From Rhodococcus sp. HNM0563 (lineage in GTDB: Bacteria; Actinomycetota; Actinomycetes; Mycobacteriales; Mycobacteriaceae), in NCBI RefSeq assembly GCF_012726195.1, contig NZ_JAASAF010000009.1:186001-250000 (forward strand): DNA of 64,000 nt. Direction: 5' to 3'. The position numbers and the translations under genes were made by a program. Positions 49,159 through 56,732 of the stretch are shown here, one piece after another; the first letter of the stretch is position 1; every line of letters begins with the position of its first letter. The notes under the pieces were generated by a model. It was not told the DNA's origin. It was given only the letters and a program-made list of their open reading frames with translations, and did no database searches.

Positions 49159-49776
49159 TCAGTCCGCCGAGAGCAACGCCAGCTCGATGCGATCGGCGAC
49201 GGCGGTCGGCTGGCCGGCAACGGCAGCATGCAGATCATCTGCGTCTGCCCGGCCGAGAGTGATCGCGTCTCCGACCAGTTCGTCGAGAACTTCCTGCGAC
49301 ACACCACCGGCGGCGAGATCCACGGCGGTGCGGGCGGGCGTGGTGACCCGGAAACACCCCACCAGTTCGACGTCGGCAGCCGCGAGTTCGCGATGGTGCA
49401 AGGCCAGTCGATTGCTCGGCACCGTTCGCTGGTCAACCGTCGACAGGTGCAGGAATCGGGGCTGCAGGTGTCCCATTCCGTGGAGATCTGCAGCGCTCTG
49501 ATGCGAGACCACTGCGGCGCCCTCGTACCAGGCGCACCATTGCGCGAACTCGTCGAACTTGGTCGGCGTGCTGTCGCCGAGGCGGAAAAGTTCGCCCTCC
49601 ACCCGCAGCCACTGCCCGGAATCGACCCGCGCGGAGAACTGTTCTGTCATGATGCCGTGCCCCACGGCTTGGCGGGCGGTGAAGAAGCCGGCCTGCGTCA
49701 CCGCGAGGCGCCGAAGCAGCTCATCTGCATCCGCCCGCCCGGATGCGCCGTACTCTGAATCCGTCCACCCAGTCAT
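49159..49776 (-). CDS. Orphan AbiEi-type antitoxin-domain protein
   Basis: A 205-residue protein with an N-terminal winged helix (LAVTQAGFFTARQAVGHGI) and a C-terminal region containing SHQSAADLHGMGHL and the RTVPSN/VTTPARTAVDLA segments typical of actinobacterial AbiEi-like proteins. AbiEi is the antitoxin-regulator of type IV AbiE systems, but no AbiEii nucleotidyltransferase lies beside it. It may be a stand-alone regulator. The ATG is at 49776. Confidence 0.72.
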   Translation of the reverse strand: MTGWTDSEYGASGRADADELLRRLAVTQAGFFTARQAVGHGIMTEQFSARVDSGQWLRVEGELFRLGDSTPTKFDEFAQWCAWYEGAAVVSHQSAADLHGMGHLQPRFLHLSTVDQRTVPSNRLALHHRELAAADVELVGCFRVTTPARTAVDLAAGGVSQEVLDELVGDAITLGRADADDLHAAVAGQPTAVADRIELALLSAD

Positions 49777-49879
49777 GGCGCCCACAGTACCCAACGAATG
49801 TGTCGAAGCTCACATTATTCACACAGTTGGTACGTGTGTGCTCATGGGAATTTCAGGCTCGTCGGGAACAATCGGCCCC

Positions 49880-50629
49880 ATGACGCAACCGAAGCGCAGC
49901 CGCCTCGCCTTGATCGCCGTCATCGTCATCGCCGCGCTTGTCGCGGTCCTGGTGGGCGCCGAGGTCTACGTGCGCAATCGCGCAACGACATGCCTCGCCC
50001 AATCCTTCGAGAGCGAACTCGGCACCGGTGTCGACGTCGACCTGAGCTGGAAACCGGTACTCCTGCAACTACTCGATCGCCAGGTGCCGTCGGTGAGATT
50101 CGACAGCGACGACACCGCGTTCGGCCCCGCGCAGCAGATGCAGGTGCACGCCGAGGTTCAGGACGTCGATCTGCGCGATTCCGCCGAGGGCGCAGGGACG
50201 ATCGGCAGCTCCCGCGCCGAGATCGACTGGCCCACGAGCGGGATTCTCGCGACGGTGCAGAGCCAGTCGGTGGGCGCACTCGTCACCGACGTCACCGCCG
50301 ACGAGTCGGCGGGCACGTTGACCTTCACGGTCGGCGGGCAGGGGCTCGCCGAGTTCACCGCGCGGCCGGTGGTCAGCAATGGAACGGTCGCGGTGGAGAC
50401 CACCGATGCGTCGCTCTTCGGGATCGGCCTGCCGACGGCACTCGTCGACGGCGTGGTCGAGATCCTCACTTCCGGGCTGCAGCAGTACCCGTTGGGCATG
50501 CAGGCCACCGAGGTGAACGTCTCCGATTCCGGCGTGCAGCTGGCGCTCGAGGGCGGGCACTTCGTGATGCCGGAGGCGCCGGAGGGTCAGCAGCCCGAGC
50601 AGCAGGGAAGCTGCGGCCTGCTCGCCTGA
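49880..50629 (+). CDS. DUF2993 (LmeA-like) membrane-anchored protein
   Basis: A 249-residue protein with a cytoplasmic basic start, one N-terminal transmembrane/signal helix (residues about 9-28) and a periplasmic DUF2993 domain, as in the mycobacterial phospholipid-binding protein LmeA. The C-terminus is Gln/Pro-rich and ends CGLLA. ATG at 49880 is chosen; ATG at 49844 would add 12 residues. A hairpin terminator overlaps its stop. Confidence 0.8.
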   Translation: MTQPKRSRLALIAVIVIAALVAVLVGAEVYVRNRATTCLAQSFESELGTGVDVDLSWKPVLLQLLDRQVPSVRFDSDDTAFGPAQQMQVHAEVQDVDLRDSAEGAGTIGSSRAEIDWPTSGILATVQSQSVGALVTDVTADESAGTLTFTVGGQGLAEFTARPVVSNGTVAVETTDASLFGIGLPTALVDGVVEILTSGLQQYPLGMQATEVNVSDSGVQLALEGGHFVMPEAPEGQQPEQQGSCGLLA

Positions 50630-50650
50630 CCCCCCCTGGAGCAGGGTTTT
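50617..50650 (+). terminator. Rho-independent terminator after the DUF2993 gene
   Basis: Seven-bp perfect arms (CCTGCTC / GAGCAGG) with a 15-nt loop are followed by GTTTT. The left arm overlaps the end of the coding region. It separates the housekeeping region from the catabolic cluster. Confidence 0.65.
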
Positions 50651-50675
50651 CAAAAAAGAGTGTGACTCTCGCCAT

Positions 50676-50717
50676 AAGAAGTACTACATTCTTGCCATGG
50701 CGAAATCACATTCTACT
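50676..50717. promoter_or_regulatory. Candidate regulator sites upstream of the kinase-like gene
   Basis: GCGAAATCACATTCTACT at 50700-50717 matches the elements before the acyl-CoA synthetase and aldehyde dehydrogenase genes. A block ACATTCTT-N7-CGAAATCA (50686-50708) recurs as ACATTCTT-N8-CGAAATCA before the dehydrogenase. Confidence 0.55.
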
Positions 50718-50749
50718 TTTTCCAGGCTGTTTGGACCGAGGTGCGCCTC

Positions 50750-51829
50750 ATGACCGTCGCGGTTCCGGACACCCTCGATGAGGCACTGTCGCCCCAATGG
50801 CTCACATCGGCACTCCAGCCCCGATTCCCGGGCATCGAGGTCACATCGGCAACTCTCGGACCGATAGTCGACCGGGTCTCCACCAACGCCCGTTTCACCA
50901 TCGAGTGCACAGGCGGGATACCCGAGGGCCTGTCCCCCGACCTCTGCGTCAAGGGCTATTTCAACGAGGAAGGGCGAACGACCCGCGCCGCCGGCGAACC
51001 GGAGGCCTGCTTCTACCGCGACCTCCGCGACCACATCGGAGCGCGCACCCTGCGAAGCCACTACGCGGACTTCGATCCGGACACCCGCCATGGCGTCGTG
51101 ATCACCGAGGACATCATCAGCCAGAACAGCATCTTCCTCGATGCCGCCAGCAGCTACACCGCCGACCAGGTGGCGGAAAGCCTCGGAGAGTTCGCCAAAT
51201 TGCACGCCGCCACGTGGGGCAAGCCGAAATGGGGACACCAGCAGTGGCTGGCACCGCGACTCACCGGTGCGATCCGAGCAATGGGCACCGAGGAGATCAC
51301 CGCGCGGATCGACCGGAACTTCCACGGACCGAACGGCATACGGGTTCCCGACGAGCTGAAGGATGCACCCCGACTACTCTCCGCCTACCTGGGCCTGGTC
51401 GACGCCCTCGCATCCGAATACGAGACCTCCGACTGGTGCGTGATCCACGGGGACGCACACGTCGGCAACATCTACCTCGACGGGCAGAGTCGTCCGAGCC
51501 TCGTCGACTGGCAGCTCGTCCAACGCGGCATGTGGTACATGGACGTCGGCACCCACATCGCGACCGCCTTGCCCCCGGAGGAACGACGCCGCACCGAGGA
51601 CGACCTTCTCGCACACTATCTCGATTGCCTTGCCGCCCAAGGTATCGAGCCGCCATCGTTCGACTCCGGCCGACGCGCACTTCGACGAGGAATGGTGCGC
51701 GGCCTCTACCTCTGGGGCATCACCGTCAAGGTGGAGCCCCGACTGATCGAGATCCTGCTGCACCGCCTGAGCACCGCAGTTGCCGACCACGACGCCCTCT
51801 CGCCCGAGTTGTTCTCGACCCCCTGCTGA
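50750..51829 (+). CDS. APH-fold phosphotransferase family protein
   Basis: A 359-residue aminoglycoside-phosphotransferase/ecdysteroid-kinase-like protein. The Brenner motif is WCVIHGDAHVGNIYLD (catalytic Asp near residue 235), and the metal-binding Asp follows in SLVDWQLVQRG. Related genes often occur in actinobacterial lipid-catabolic clusters next to acyl-CoA enzymes. It probably phosphorylates a hydroxyl of the pathway substrate. ATG at 50750 has GAGG 8 bp upstream; GTG at 50741 is the alternative. First gene of the cluster. Confidence 0.85.
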   Translation: MTVAVPDTLDEALSPQWLTSALQPRFPGIEVTSATLGPIVDRVSTNARFTIECTGGIPEGLSPDLCVKGYFNEEGRTTRAAGEPEACFYRDLRDHIGARTLRSHYADFDPDTRHGVVITEDIISQNSIFLDAASSYTADQVAESLGEFAKLHAATWGKPKWGHQQWLAPRLTGAIRAMGTEEITARIDRNFHGPNGIRVPDELKDAPRLLSAYLGLVDALASEYETSDWCVIHGDAHVGNIYLDGQSRPSLVDWQLVQRGMWYMDVGTHIATALPPEERRRTEDDLLAHYLDCLAAQGIEPPSFDSGRRALRRGMVRGLYLWGITVKVEPRLIEILLHRLSTAVADHDALSPELFSTPC

Positions 51830-51876
51830 CATTCCGGTCCGGTATTGAATCCGGACGCGAATCATGGCAGGCTGGA

Positions 51877-51894
51877 CGAGAATCACGTTCTACC
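51877..51894. promoter_or_regulatory. Candidate regulator site upstream of the acyl-CoA synthetase gene
   Basis: CGAGAATCACGTTCTACC, an AGAAT-CAC-GTTCT imperfect inverted repeat about 85 bp before the start codon, shares its core with sites at 50700 and 56691. Confidence 0.55.
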
Positions 51895-51978
51895 TCGACA
51901 TGCATCTATTGCGCACCAGCGGCAACAGCCCCCTCTACGCCGCGCGCTGATATCGACTGTGCATCTGCGAAAGGTGTT

Positions 51979-53580
51979 GTGAAAACGTTGGTTACGAATC
52001 GACTGAGCTCGATTGTCCGCGAAGTCCCCCCATCCCTGCGCAGCTACTACGAAGAACAAGGGTGGTGGACCGGCGAAACGCTCGGCGAAATACTCGCAGA
52101 CGGACTGAACAAGCACCCCGACATGGGATTTCACGTGCATTCCGCGGTTCGCCCGTACGAGGGAACCTTCGCCGAAGTCGAAGTTGTCGCACGCAGACTC
52201 GCCGCGGGCCTGAAGGCCCGCGGGATCGGCCCCGGTGATGTCATTGCAATGCAATTGCCGAACTGGATGGAAGCAGCCGCGACCTTCTGGGCATCCGCCC
52301 TGCTCGGCGCGGTGACGGTTCCGATCGTCCACTTCTACGGTCCGAAGGAACTCGGCTTCATTCTCGAGGACTCCGAGCCGCAGGTGTTCATCACGGCGGC
52401 ACAGTTCGGGCGCATGACATACACGCCGGAAACCAGCGCACATGTGCCGATCGTCGGCGTGGTAGGGCATGATTTCGACGATCTGCTCGCCGACGTGCCG
52501 TTGCACGGCGTCCTGGAGGTGGACGCCGCCGCCCCCGCACTCGTCGCATATACGTCGGGAACGACACGAAACCCCAAGGGCGTCATCCACACTCATCAGA
52601 CGCTCATCTGCGAGACGCGGCAACTGATGTCGAACTACGAACCCGGCCGAGGGCGCCAGCTCACCGCCCTGCCGGTCGGGCATTTCATCGGGATGCTGGG
52701 CGCGGTTCTGTTCCCCGTGCTCGACGCGATTCCCGCCGACATGTGCGACGAGTGGAACCCCACCCGAGTCATCTCACTCATGGACTCCGAAGGCGTAGCA
52801 ATCGGTGGTGGCCCACCGTATTTCGTCACCAGCCTGCTCGACCATCCCGACTTCACGCCGGACCATCTACGCTTCTTCGGCCCGATCGGGCTGGGTGGAT
52901 CCACCGTACCCGCGTCCGTCCCACGCCGCCTGACCGATCTCGGTCTCGTCGTCACCCGCTCGTACGGGAGCACCGAGCACCCCTCGATCACCGGATCCGC
53001 CACCACCGCACCGGAAGACAAGCGTCTTCTCACGGATGGTTGCCCACGGCCGGGTGTCGAGATCCGCCTGACCGAGGACGGCGAGATCGTCAGCCGCGGC
53101 CCAGATCTGTGCCTCGGATACACCGACGAGTCCCTTACCGCACGCGCATTCGACGACGAAGGGTGGTATCACACCGGAGACGTCGGAACTCTCGACGACG
53201 ACGGTTACCTGACCATCACCGACCGCATGTCCGATCTCATCATTCGCGGTGGTGAGAACATCGGCGCAGCAGCGGTCGAGGACACACTGCTCACCATGGC
53301 ATCGGTCGTCGAGGCCGTCGTCGTCGCCGCACCGGACGCGCGTCTCGGCGAGCGTGTGGCAGCGGTCCTGCGACTCGGAGAGGGACAGTCGATGCCCACA
53401 CTCGACGAGGTCAAGGAGCATTTCGCGGCCGCGGGTGTCGCACGTCAGAAGTGGCCGGAAGAACTGCACCGGGTGGACGACTTCCCGCGCACCGCGTCGG
53501 GAAAGGTTCAGAAGAACCGAATTCGGAAGCTCGTCGCAGAGGCTGCACTACAAGATGTACCGGAGACGACACATGCCTGA
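51979..53580 (+). CDS. AMP-dependent acyl-CoA synthetase/ligase
   Basis: A 533-residue ANL-superfamily ligase that activates a carboxylic acid to its CoA thioester. The P-loop is AYTSGTTRNPKGVIHTH, then SYGSTEHP, the adenylate site GWYHTGDVGTLDDDGYLTI and the C-terminal catalytic lysine region RTASGKVQKNRIRK. GTG at 51979 is supported by AAAGG 5 bp upstream. A 149-bp gap with an operator-like site separates it from the kinase gene. The ferredoxin gene overlaps its stop. Confidence 0.92.
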   Translation: MKTLVTNRLSSIVREVPPSLRSYYEEQGWWTGETLGEILADGLNKHPDMGFHVHSAVRPYEGTFAEVEVVARRLAAGLKARGIGPGDVIAMQLPNWMEAAATFWASALLGAVTVPIVHFYGPKELGFILEDSEPQVFITAAQFGRMTYTPETSAHVPIVGVVGHDFDDLLADVPLHGVLEVDAAAPALVAYTSGTTRNPKGVIHTHQTLICETRQLMSNYEPGRGRQLTALPVGHFIGMLGAVLFPVLDAIPADMCDEWNPTRVISLMDSEGVAIGGGPPYFVTSLLDHPDFTPDHLRFFGPIGLGGSTVPASVPRRLTDLGLVVTRSYGSTEHPSITGSATTAPEDKRLLTDGCPRPGVEIRLTEDGEIVSRGPDLCLGYTDESLTARAFDDEGWYHTGDVGTLDDDGYLTITDRMSDLIIRGGENIGAAAVEDTLLTMASVVEAVVVAAPDARLGERVAAVLRLGEGQSMPTLDEVKEHFAAAGVARQKWPEELHRVDDFPRTASGKVQKNRIRKLVAEAALQDVPETTHA

Positions 53581-53800
53581 AGAACAGTACGTGGTCGAAC
53601 TCGATCGTGAGATCTGTATGGGATCGGGGGTCTGCGTCTCGTATGCCGCAGACATCTTCGCCATGGGCAGCGATGCTGCTGCCGAGGTGACGAACCCGAT
53701 CGTGACGGATGTATCGGATGTCGAGGTCGCCGCGTCCGGCTGCCCCACCGGCGCCATCACCGTCACGCGCCGAACCCTGGAAGCGGAGAGCAATGATTGA
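53573..53800 (+). CDS. [3Fe-4S] ferredoxin
   Basis: A 75-residue ferredoxin with Cys15, Cys21 and Cys57 in the pattern CX5C...CP and no cysteine at the position needed for a fourth ligand, typical of [3Fe-4S] ferredoxins serving bacterial P450s. It overlaps the synthetase stop and its own stop overlaps the CoA-transferase start. Its likely client is the P450 at 60.2 kb. No ferredoxin reductase is in the window. Confidence 0.93.
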   Translation: MPEEQYVVELDREICMGSGVCVSYAADIFAMGSDAAAEVTNPIVTDVSDVEVAASGCPTGAITVTRRTLEAESND

Positions 53801-55025
53801 GCAGGAAGCGAATACCGCGCCGCGTGCTTTCGACGGAGTCCGCGTCGTCGAGCTCGCGCAATGGGTGTTCGTACCCGTTGCTGCGGCGCTGCTCGCCGAC
53901 TGGGGCGCCGATGTCGTCCGCATCGAGCCGCCCGACGGCGATCCGTACCGCGGCCTCGCGACCCAGGGCATCGGCGCCGACCGTGGCGGCCCCAACCTCT
54001 CGATGGCACTGGCCAACCGCGGCAAACGCTCGATCGCCCTCGATGTCCGGACCGACGAGGGCATCACTGTGCTGCACGAACTCCTCTCTTCGGCGGACGT
54101 GTTCATCACCAGCCTCCGGCCGGGCGCACTCGAACGCCTCGGACTGGACGCCGAGACCCTTCGTCAGCGCTATCCGCGCCTGATCTACGCGCGCGGACAC
54201 GGGTTCGGTGCCCGCGGCGCCGATTCCGACAAGCCCGGATACGACAGCTCCGCATTCTGGGCACGCGGCGGGGTCGGCCACACACTCACTCCCACCGAAC
54301 GCGACTACCCCATCAGCCAGCGCGGCGCGATGGGCGACCGCAACGGCGCGATGGCTCTGGCATTCGGAATCTCGACGGCGCTGCACGAACGGGAGAAGAC
54401 CGGCGCGGGCACCGTCGTCGATGTGTCGCTACTCGCCACCGCTATGTGGATGCTGTCGTCGGACCTGCTCGTCGCACTCAACGGCGGCGAGGTGACCTCA
54501 GTGACGGGCCGTGGGCCGCAGGTCAATCCGCTCACGGGGACGTACCGGACCCGCGACCTTCGGCACATCCAGCTGATGTTCCTGCAGGGGGATCGCTATT
54601 GGCCGGCGTTCGCTCGGCTCATCGGACGCGACGACCTCATCGACGATCCCCGGTTCGTGGATATGACCGCTCGCCGGCAGAACAGTGCGGCGTGCGTCGA
54701 GGAACTGGACGGAATCTTCGCGAAATACACGTTGGACGAGTGGAAACAGATCCTCGGCGATCTCGACGCGCCCTGGGCACCGGTGCAGTCGGTGCACGAT
54801 GTGATCGACGATCCGCAGGTCGCGGCCAACGGTTACGTCGGCGAGGTCCGGCTCGATGACGGGCACAGCTACCGGTTGCCCGCGGTGCCGGTGCAATTGG
54901 GTCAGGAGCCTCCCGCCCTGCGACGGGCACCCGAACACGGTGAGCACACCGAGGCCGTGCTGCTCGAACTCGGCTACGACTGGGAACGGATCGGGTCGCT
55001 CGCAGAGAAAGGTGTGATCCCGTGA
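53793..55025 (+). CDS. Family III CoA-transferase (CaiB/BaiF type)
   Basis: A 410-residue acyl-CoA:carboxylate CoA-transferase. The N-terminal region FDGVRVVELAQWVFVPVAAA is typical, SLRPGALERLGLD follows, and the catalytic aspartate is in GAMGDRNGAMALA (about residue 180). The ATG at 53793 overlaps the ferredoxin stop. With a CoA ligase also present, it may recycle CoA between pathway acids, or act as a racemase-like enzyme. Confidence 0.9.
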   Translation: MIEQEANTAPRAFDGVRVVELAQWVFVPVAAALLADWGADVVRIEPPDGDPYRGLATQGIGADRGGPNLSMALANRGKRSIALDVRTDEGITVLHELLSSADVFITSLRPGALERLGLDAETLRQRYPRLIYARGHGFGARGADSDKPGYDSSAFWARGGVGHTLTPTERDYPISQRGAMGDRNGAMALAFGISTALHEREKTGAGTVVDVSLLATAMWMLSSDLLVALNGGEVTSVTGRGPQVNPLTGTYRTRDLRHIQLMFLQGDRYWPAFARLIGRDDLIDDPRFVDMTARRQNSAACVEELDGIFAKYTLDEWKQILGDLDAPWAPVQSVHDVIDDPQVAANGYVGEVRLDDGHSYRLPAVPVQLGQEPPALRRAPEHGEHTEAVLLELGYDWERIGSLAEKGVIP

Positions 55026-55456
55026 GGGCACACGAAGCGAAGACACACCGCCCCCTGCCGGTGCCCGACTCGACCTCGGCTCCGTACTGGACTGCCGCAG
55101 CGGAACACCGACTCGAGTTGGCACGCTGCGGGCAGTGCCGCAACTTCGCCCACCCGCCCGACAGTGTGTGCCCGAACTGCGGATCCACCGACCCCGGTTT
55201 CGAATTCGCTCCGGTGAGCGGGCGCGGCACCGTGCGGTCCTGGACGACAGTGCGGCAATCCTTTCTGCCCGGGTTCGACGAGCTCCTTCCGTTCGTGCTG
55301 GTCGACGTCGAACTCACCGAGCAGCCGGAACTCCGCTTGATCGGCCGGTTGCTCGACGGACCCGACGTCGAACTCCGGATCGGGACACCGGTCGTCGCAG
55401 CGTTCGAGCAGCTGACCTCCGAGGTATCGGTGCCGGCCTTCGAGCTCGCGTCATGA
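55022..55456 (+). CDS. DUF35 Zn-ribbon/OB-fold protein
   Basis: A 144-residue DUF35 protein with a zinc ribbon CGQC-x10-CPNC (Cys36, 39, 50, 53) and a C-terminal OB fold. Such proteins bind thiolase-fold partners, and in steroid side-chain degradation the ChsH2 DUF35 domain joins Ltp2 to form an aldolase. GTG at 55022 overlaps the previous stop, and the thiolase-like gene overlaps its own stop, so the pair should form a complex. Confidence 0.9.
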   Translation: MRAHEAKTHRPLPVPDSTSAPYWTAAAEHRLELARCGQCRNFAHPPDSVCPNCGSTDPGFEFAPVSGRGTVRSWTTVRQSFLPGFDELLPFVLVDVELTEQPELRLIGRLLDGPDVELRIGTPVVAAFEQLTSEVSVPAFELAS

Positions 55457-56649
55457 ACGGCTTCGCTCGCAACAAGGTCGCGATCGTCGGCTACGCGCAG
55501 AGCGACATTCGACGCACTGCCGGTCGCACACTCGGCGCCCTGACCGTGGACGTGGCCCGCGCAGCCGTCGCAGATGCCGGACTCGAGCTTGCACAGATCG
55601 ACGGCTATGTCAGTTCGAGCCTGATGCCGAGTGCGAGCGGTCGTGTCTCAGAGGACGGTGTCAACACGGTGTCGTCCGCGTGGCTGGCGGGGCGCCTCGG
55701 CGGCACCCCGCGCTATGTCGCGGGGTTCGACGGGATCGGCCAGCTGACCGGCTCGGTGTCGATGGCCGTCAACGCAATTGCCAGCGGTGCCGCCGACTAC
55801 GTCATCGTGCACCGCGCGCTGCACAATCCCACGGGCAGCTATCACGGCAATCCGATGCAGGAGGTCCACGGTCCACAACAGTGGACAGCGCCCCAGGGTT
55901 TCTTCGGGCCGCTGGCCATGATCGCCCTGCCGTACAACGAGTATCTGCAGCGGTACGGTGCCGAACCGGAATCCATGGCGGCCGTGGTCACCGAGGCCAG
56001 GAAGAACGGGGCGCGGATCCCGTGGTCGTACTGGTACAACCGTCCACTGGACCGTGAGGACTACCTTTCTGCGCCGGCACTGTTCGACCCGGTGTGCAGG
56101 TACGACTGCGATATCCCGGTCGACGGTGCCGCCGCGTTCGTGCTCACGAGCGCCGAACGCGCACAGGATCTCCCCCACCCGCCGGTGTACATCGCCGGAT
56201 ATGCGAACGGAATACCGTCGCGACGACGCCTCCCACTCCACTGGCCGCTGGACGACATCCTCGGCGCAGGAACCGAGTTGGTACGTCGACTCGAGGAATC
56301 CTCGGGGATCGGCATGAGTGAGATCGATCTGCCCCAGGTCTACGACGGTTTCTCCCCGTTCGTATGGTTCTGGCTCGAATCCCTGGGCCTGTGCCCACCG
56401 GGCGAAGCCCACCAATTCGTCGAGGAAGGCGGTATCGACAGCGATCGCCGCGGTGCGATCCCGGCACTGTCCGGAGGCGGCGCCCTCGGAAACGGCCGCA
56501 TGCACGGTGTTCCTCAGATGCTCGAGTGCTATCTCCAGCTCTCGGGGCGCGCAGACACTCGGACGTTGGGCAACATGACGACCGCTGTCGCCTGCCATTC
56601 CTCGCCGCACTACGGCGGTGCCGTGGTGTATTCCGCCGAACGCTTCTGA
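55453..56649 (+). CDS. Thiolase-fold lipid-transfer protein, probable acyl-CoA retro-aldolase subunit
   Basis: A 398-residue thiolase-superfamily protein of the Ltp/SCP-x type. The usual nucleophilic cysteine position reads GFDGIGQLTGSVSMA (about residues 90-104) without Cys, so thiolytic activity is unlikely. The downstream GFSPF, GGGALGNGRMHG and CHSSPHYGG motifs are kept. This and its fused translation with DUF35 match Ltp2-ChsH2-type retro-aldolases that cleave beta-hydroxyacyl-CoA chains. The ATG at 55453 overlaps the DUF35 stop. Confidence 0.88.
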   Translation: MNGFARNKVAIVGYAQSDIRRTAGRTLGALTVDVARAAVADAGLELAQIDGYVSSSLMPSASGRVSEDGVNTVSSAWLAGRLGGTPRYVAGFDGIGQLTGSVSMAVNAIASGAADYVIVHRALHNPTGSYHGNPMQEVHGPQQWTAPQGFFGPLAMIALPYNEYLQRYGAEPESMAAVVTEARKNGARIPWSYWYNRPLDREDYLSAPALFDPVCRYDCDIPVDGAAAFVLTSAERAQDLPHPPVYIAGYANGIPSRRRLPLHWPLDDILGAGTELVRRLEESSGIGMSEIDLPQVYDGFSPFVWFWLESLGLCPPGEAHQFVEEGGIDSDRRGAIPALSGGGALGNGRMHGVPQMLECYLQLSGRADTRTLGNMTTAVACHSSPHYGGAVVYSAERF

Positions 56650-56652
56650 CAC

Positions 56653-56708
56653 ACATTCTTAAGCAAAACGAAATCATGCTGTTGTCCTAGCAAGAACTAT
56701 GTTCTACT
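56653..56708. promoter_or_regulatory. Promoter/operator region of the aldehyde dehydrogenase gene
   Basis: CAAGAACTATGTTCTACT at 56691-56708 contains AGAAC-TAT-GTTCT and ends 24 bp before the start. ACATTCTT (56653) and CGAAATCA (56669), 8 bp apart, repeat the arrangement seen before the kinase gene. Confidence 0.55.
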
Positions 56709-56732
56709 ACTAGCAGGGAAAAGGGGGACAAC

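Noticed and set aside
50797-51978. Apparent 394-codon N-terminal extension of the acyl-CoA synthetase
   Set aside because: It shadows the kinase gene, and the family N-terminus begins at the GTG at 51979 with a good ribosome site.
56691-56708. KstR operator
   Set aside because: The half-sites AGAAC and GTTCT match my recollection of KstR, but the spacing is 3 bp not 2, and no other sterol-catabolism gene accompanies it. I treat it as a different regulator's site.
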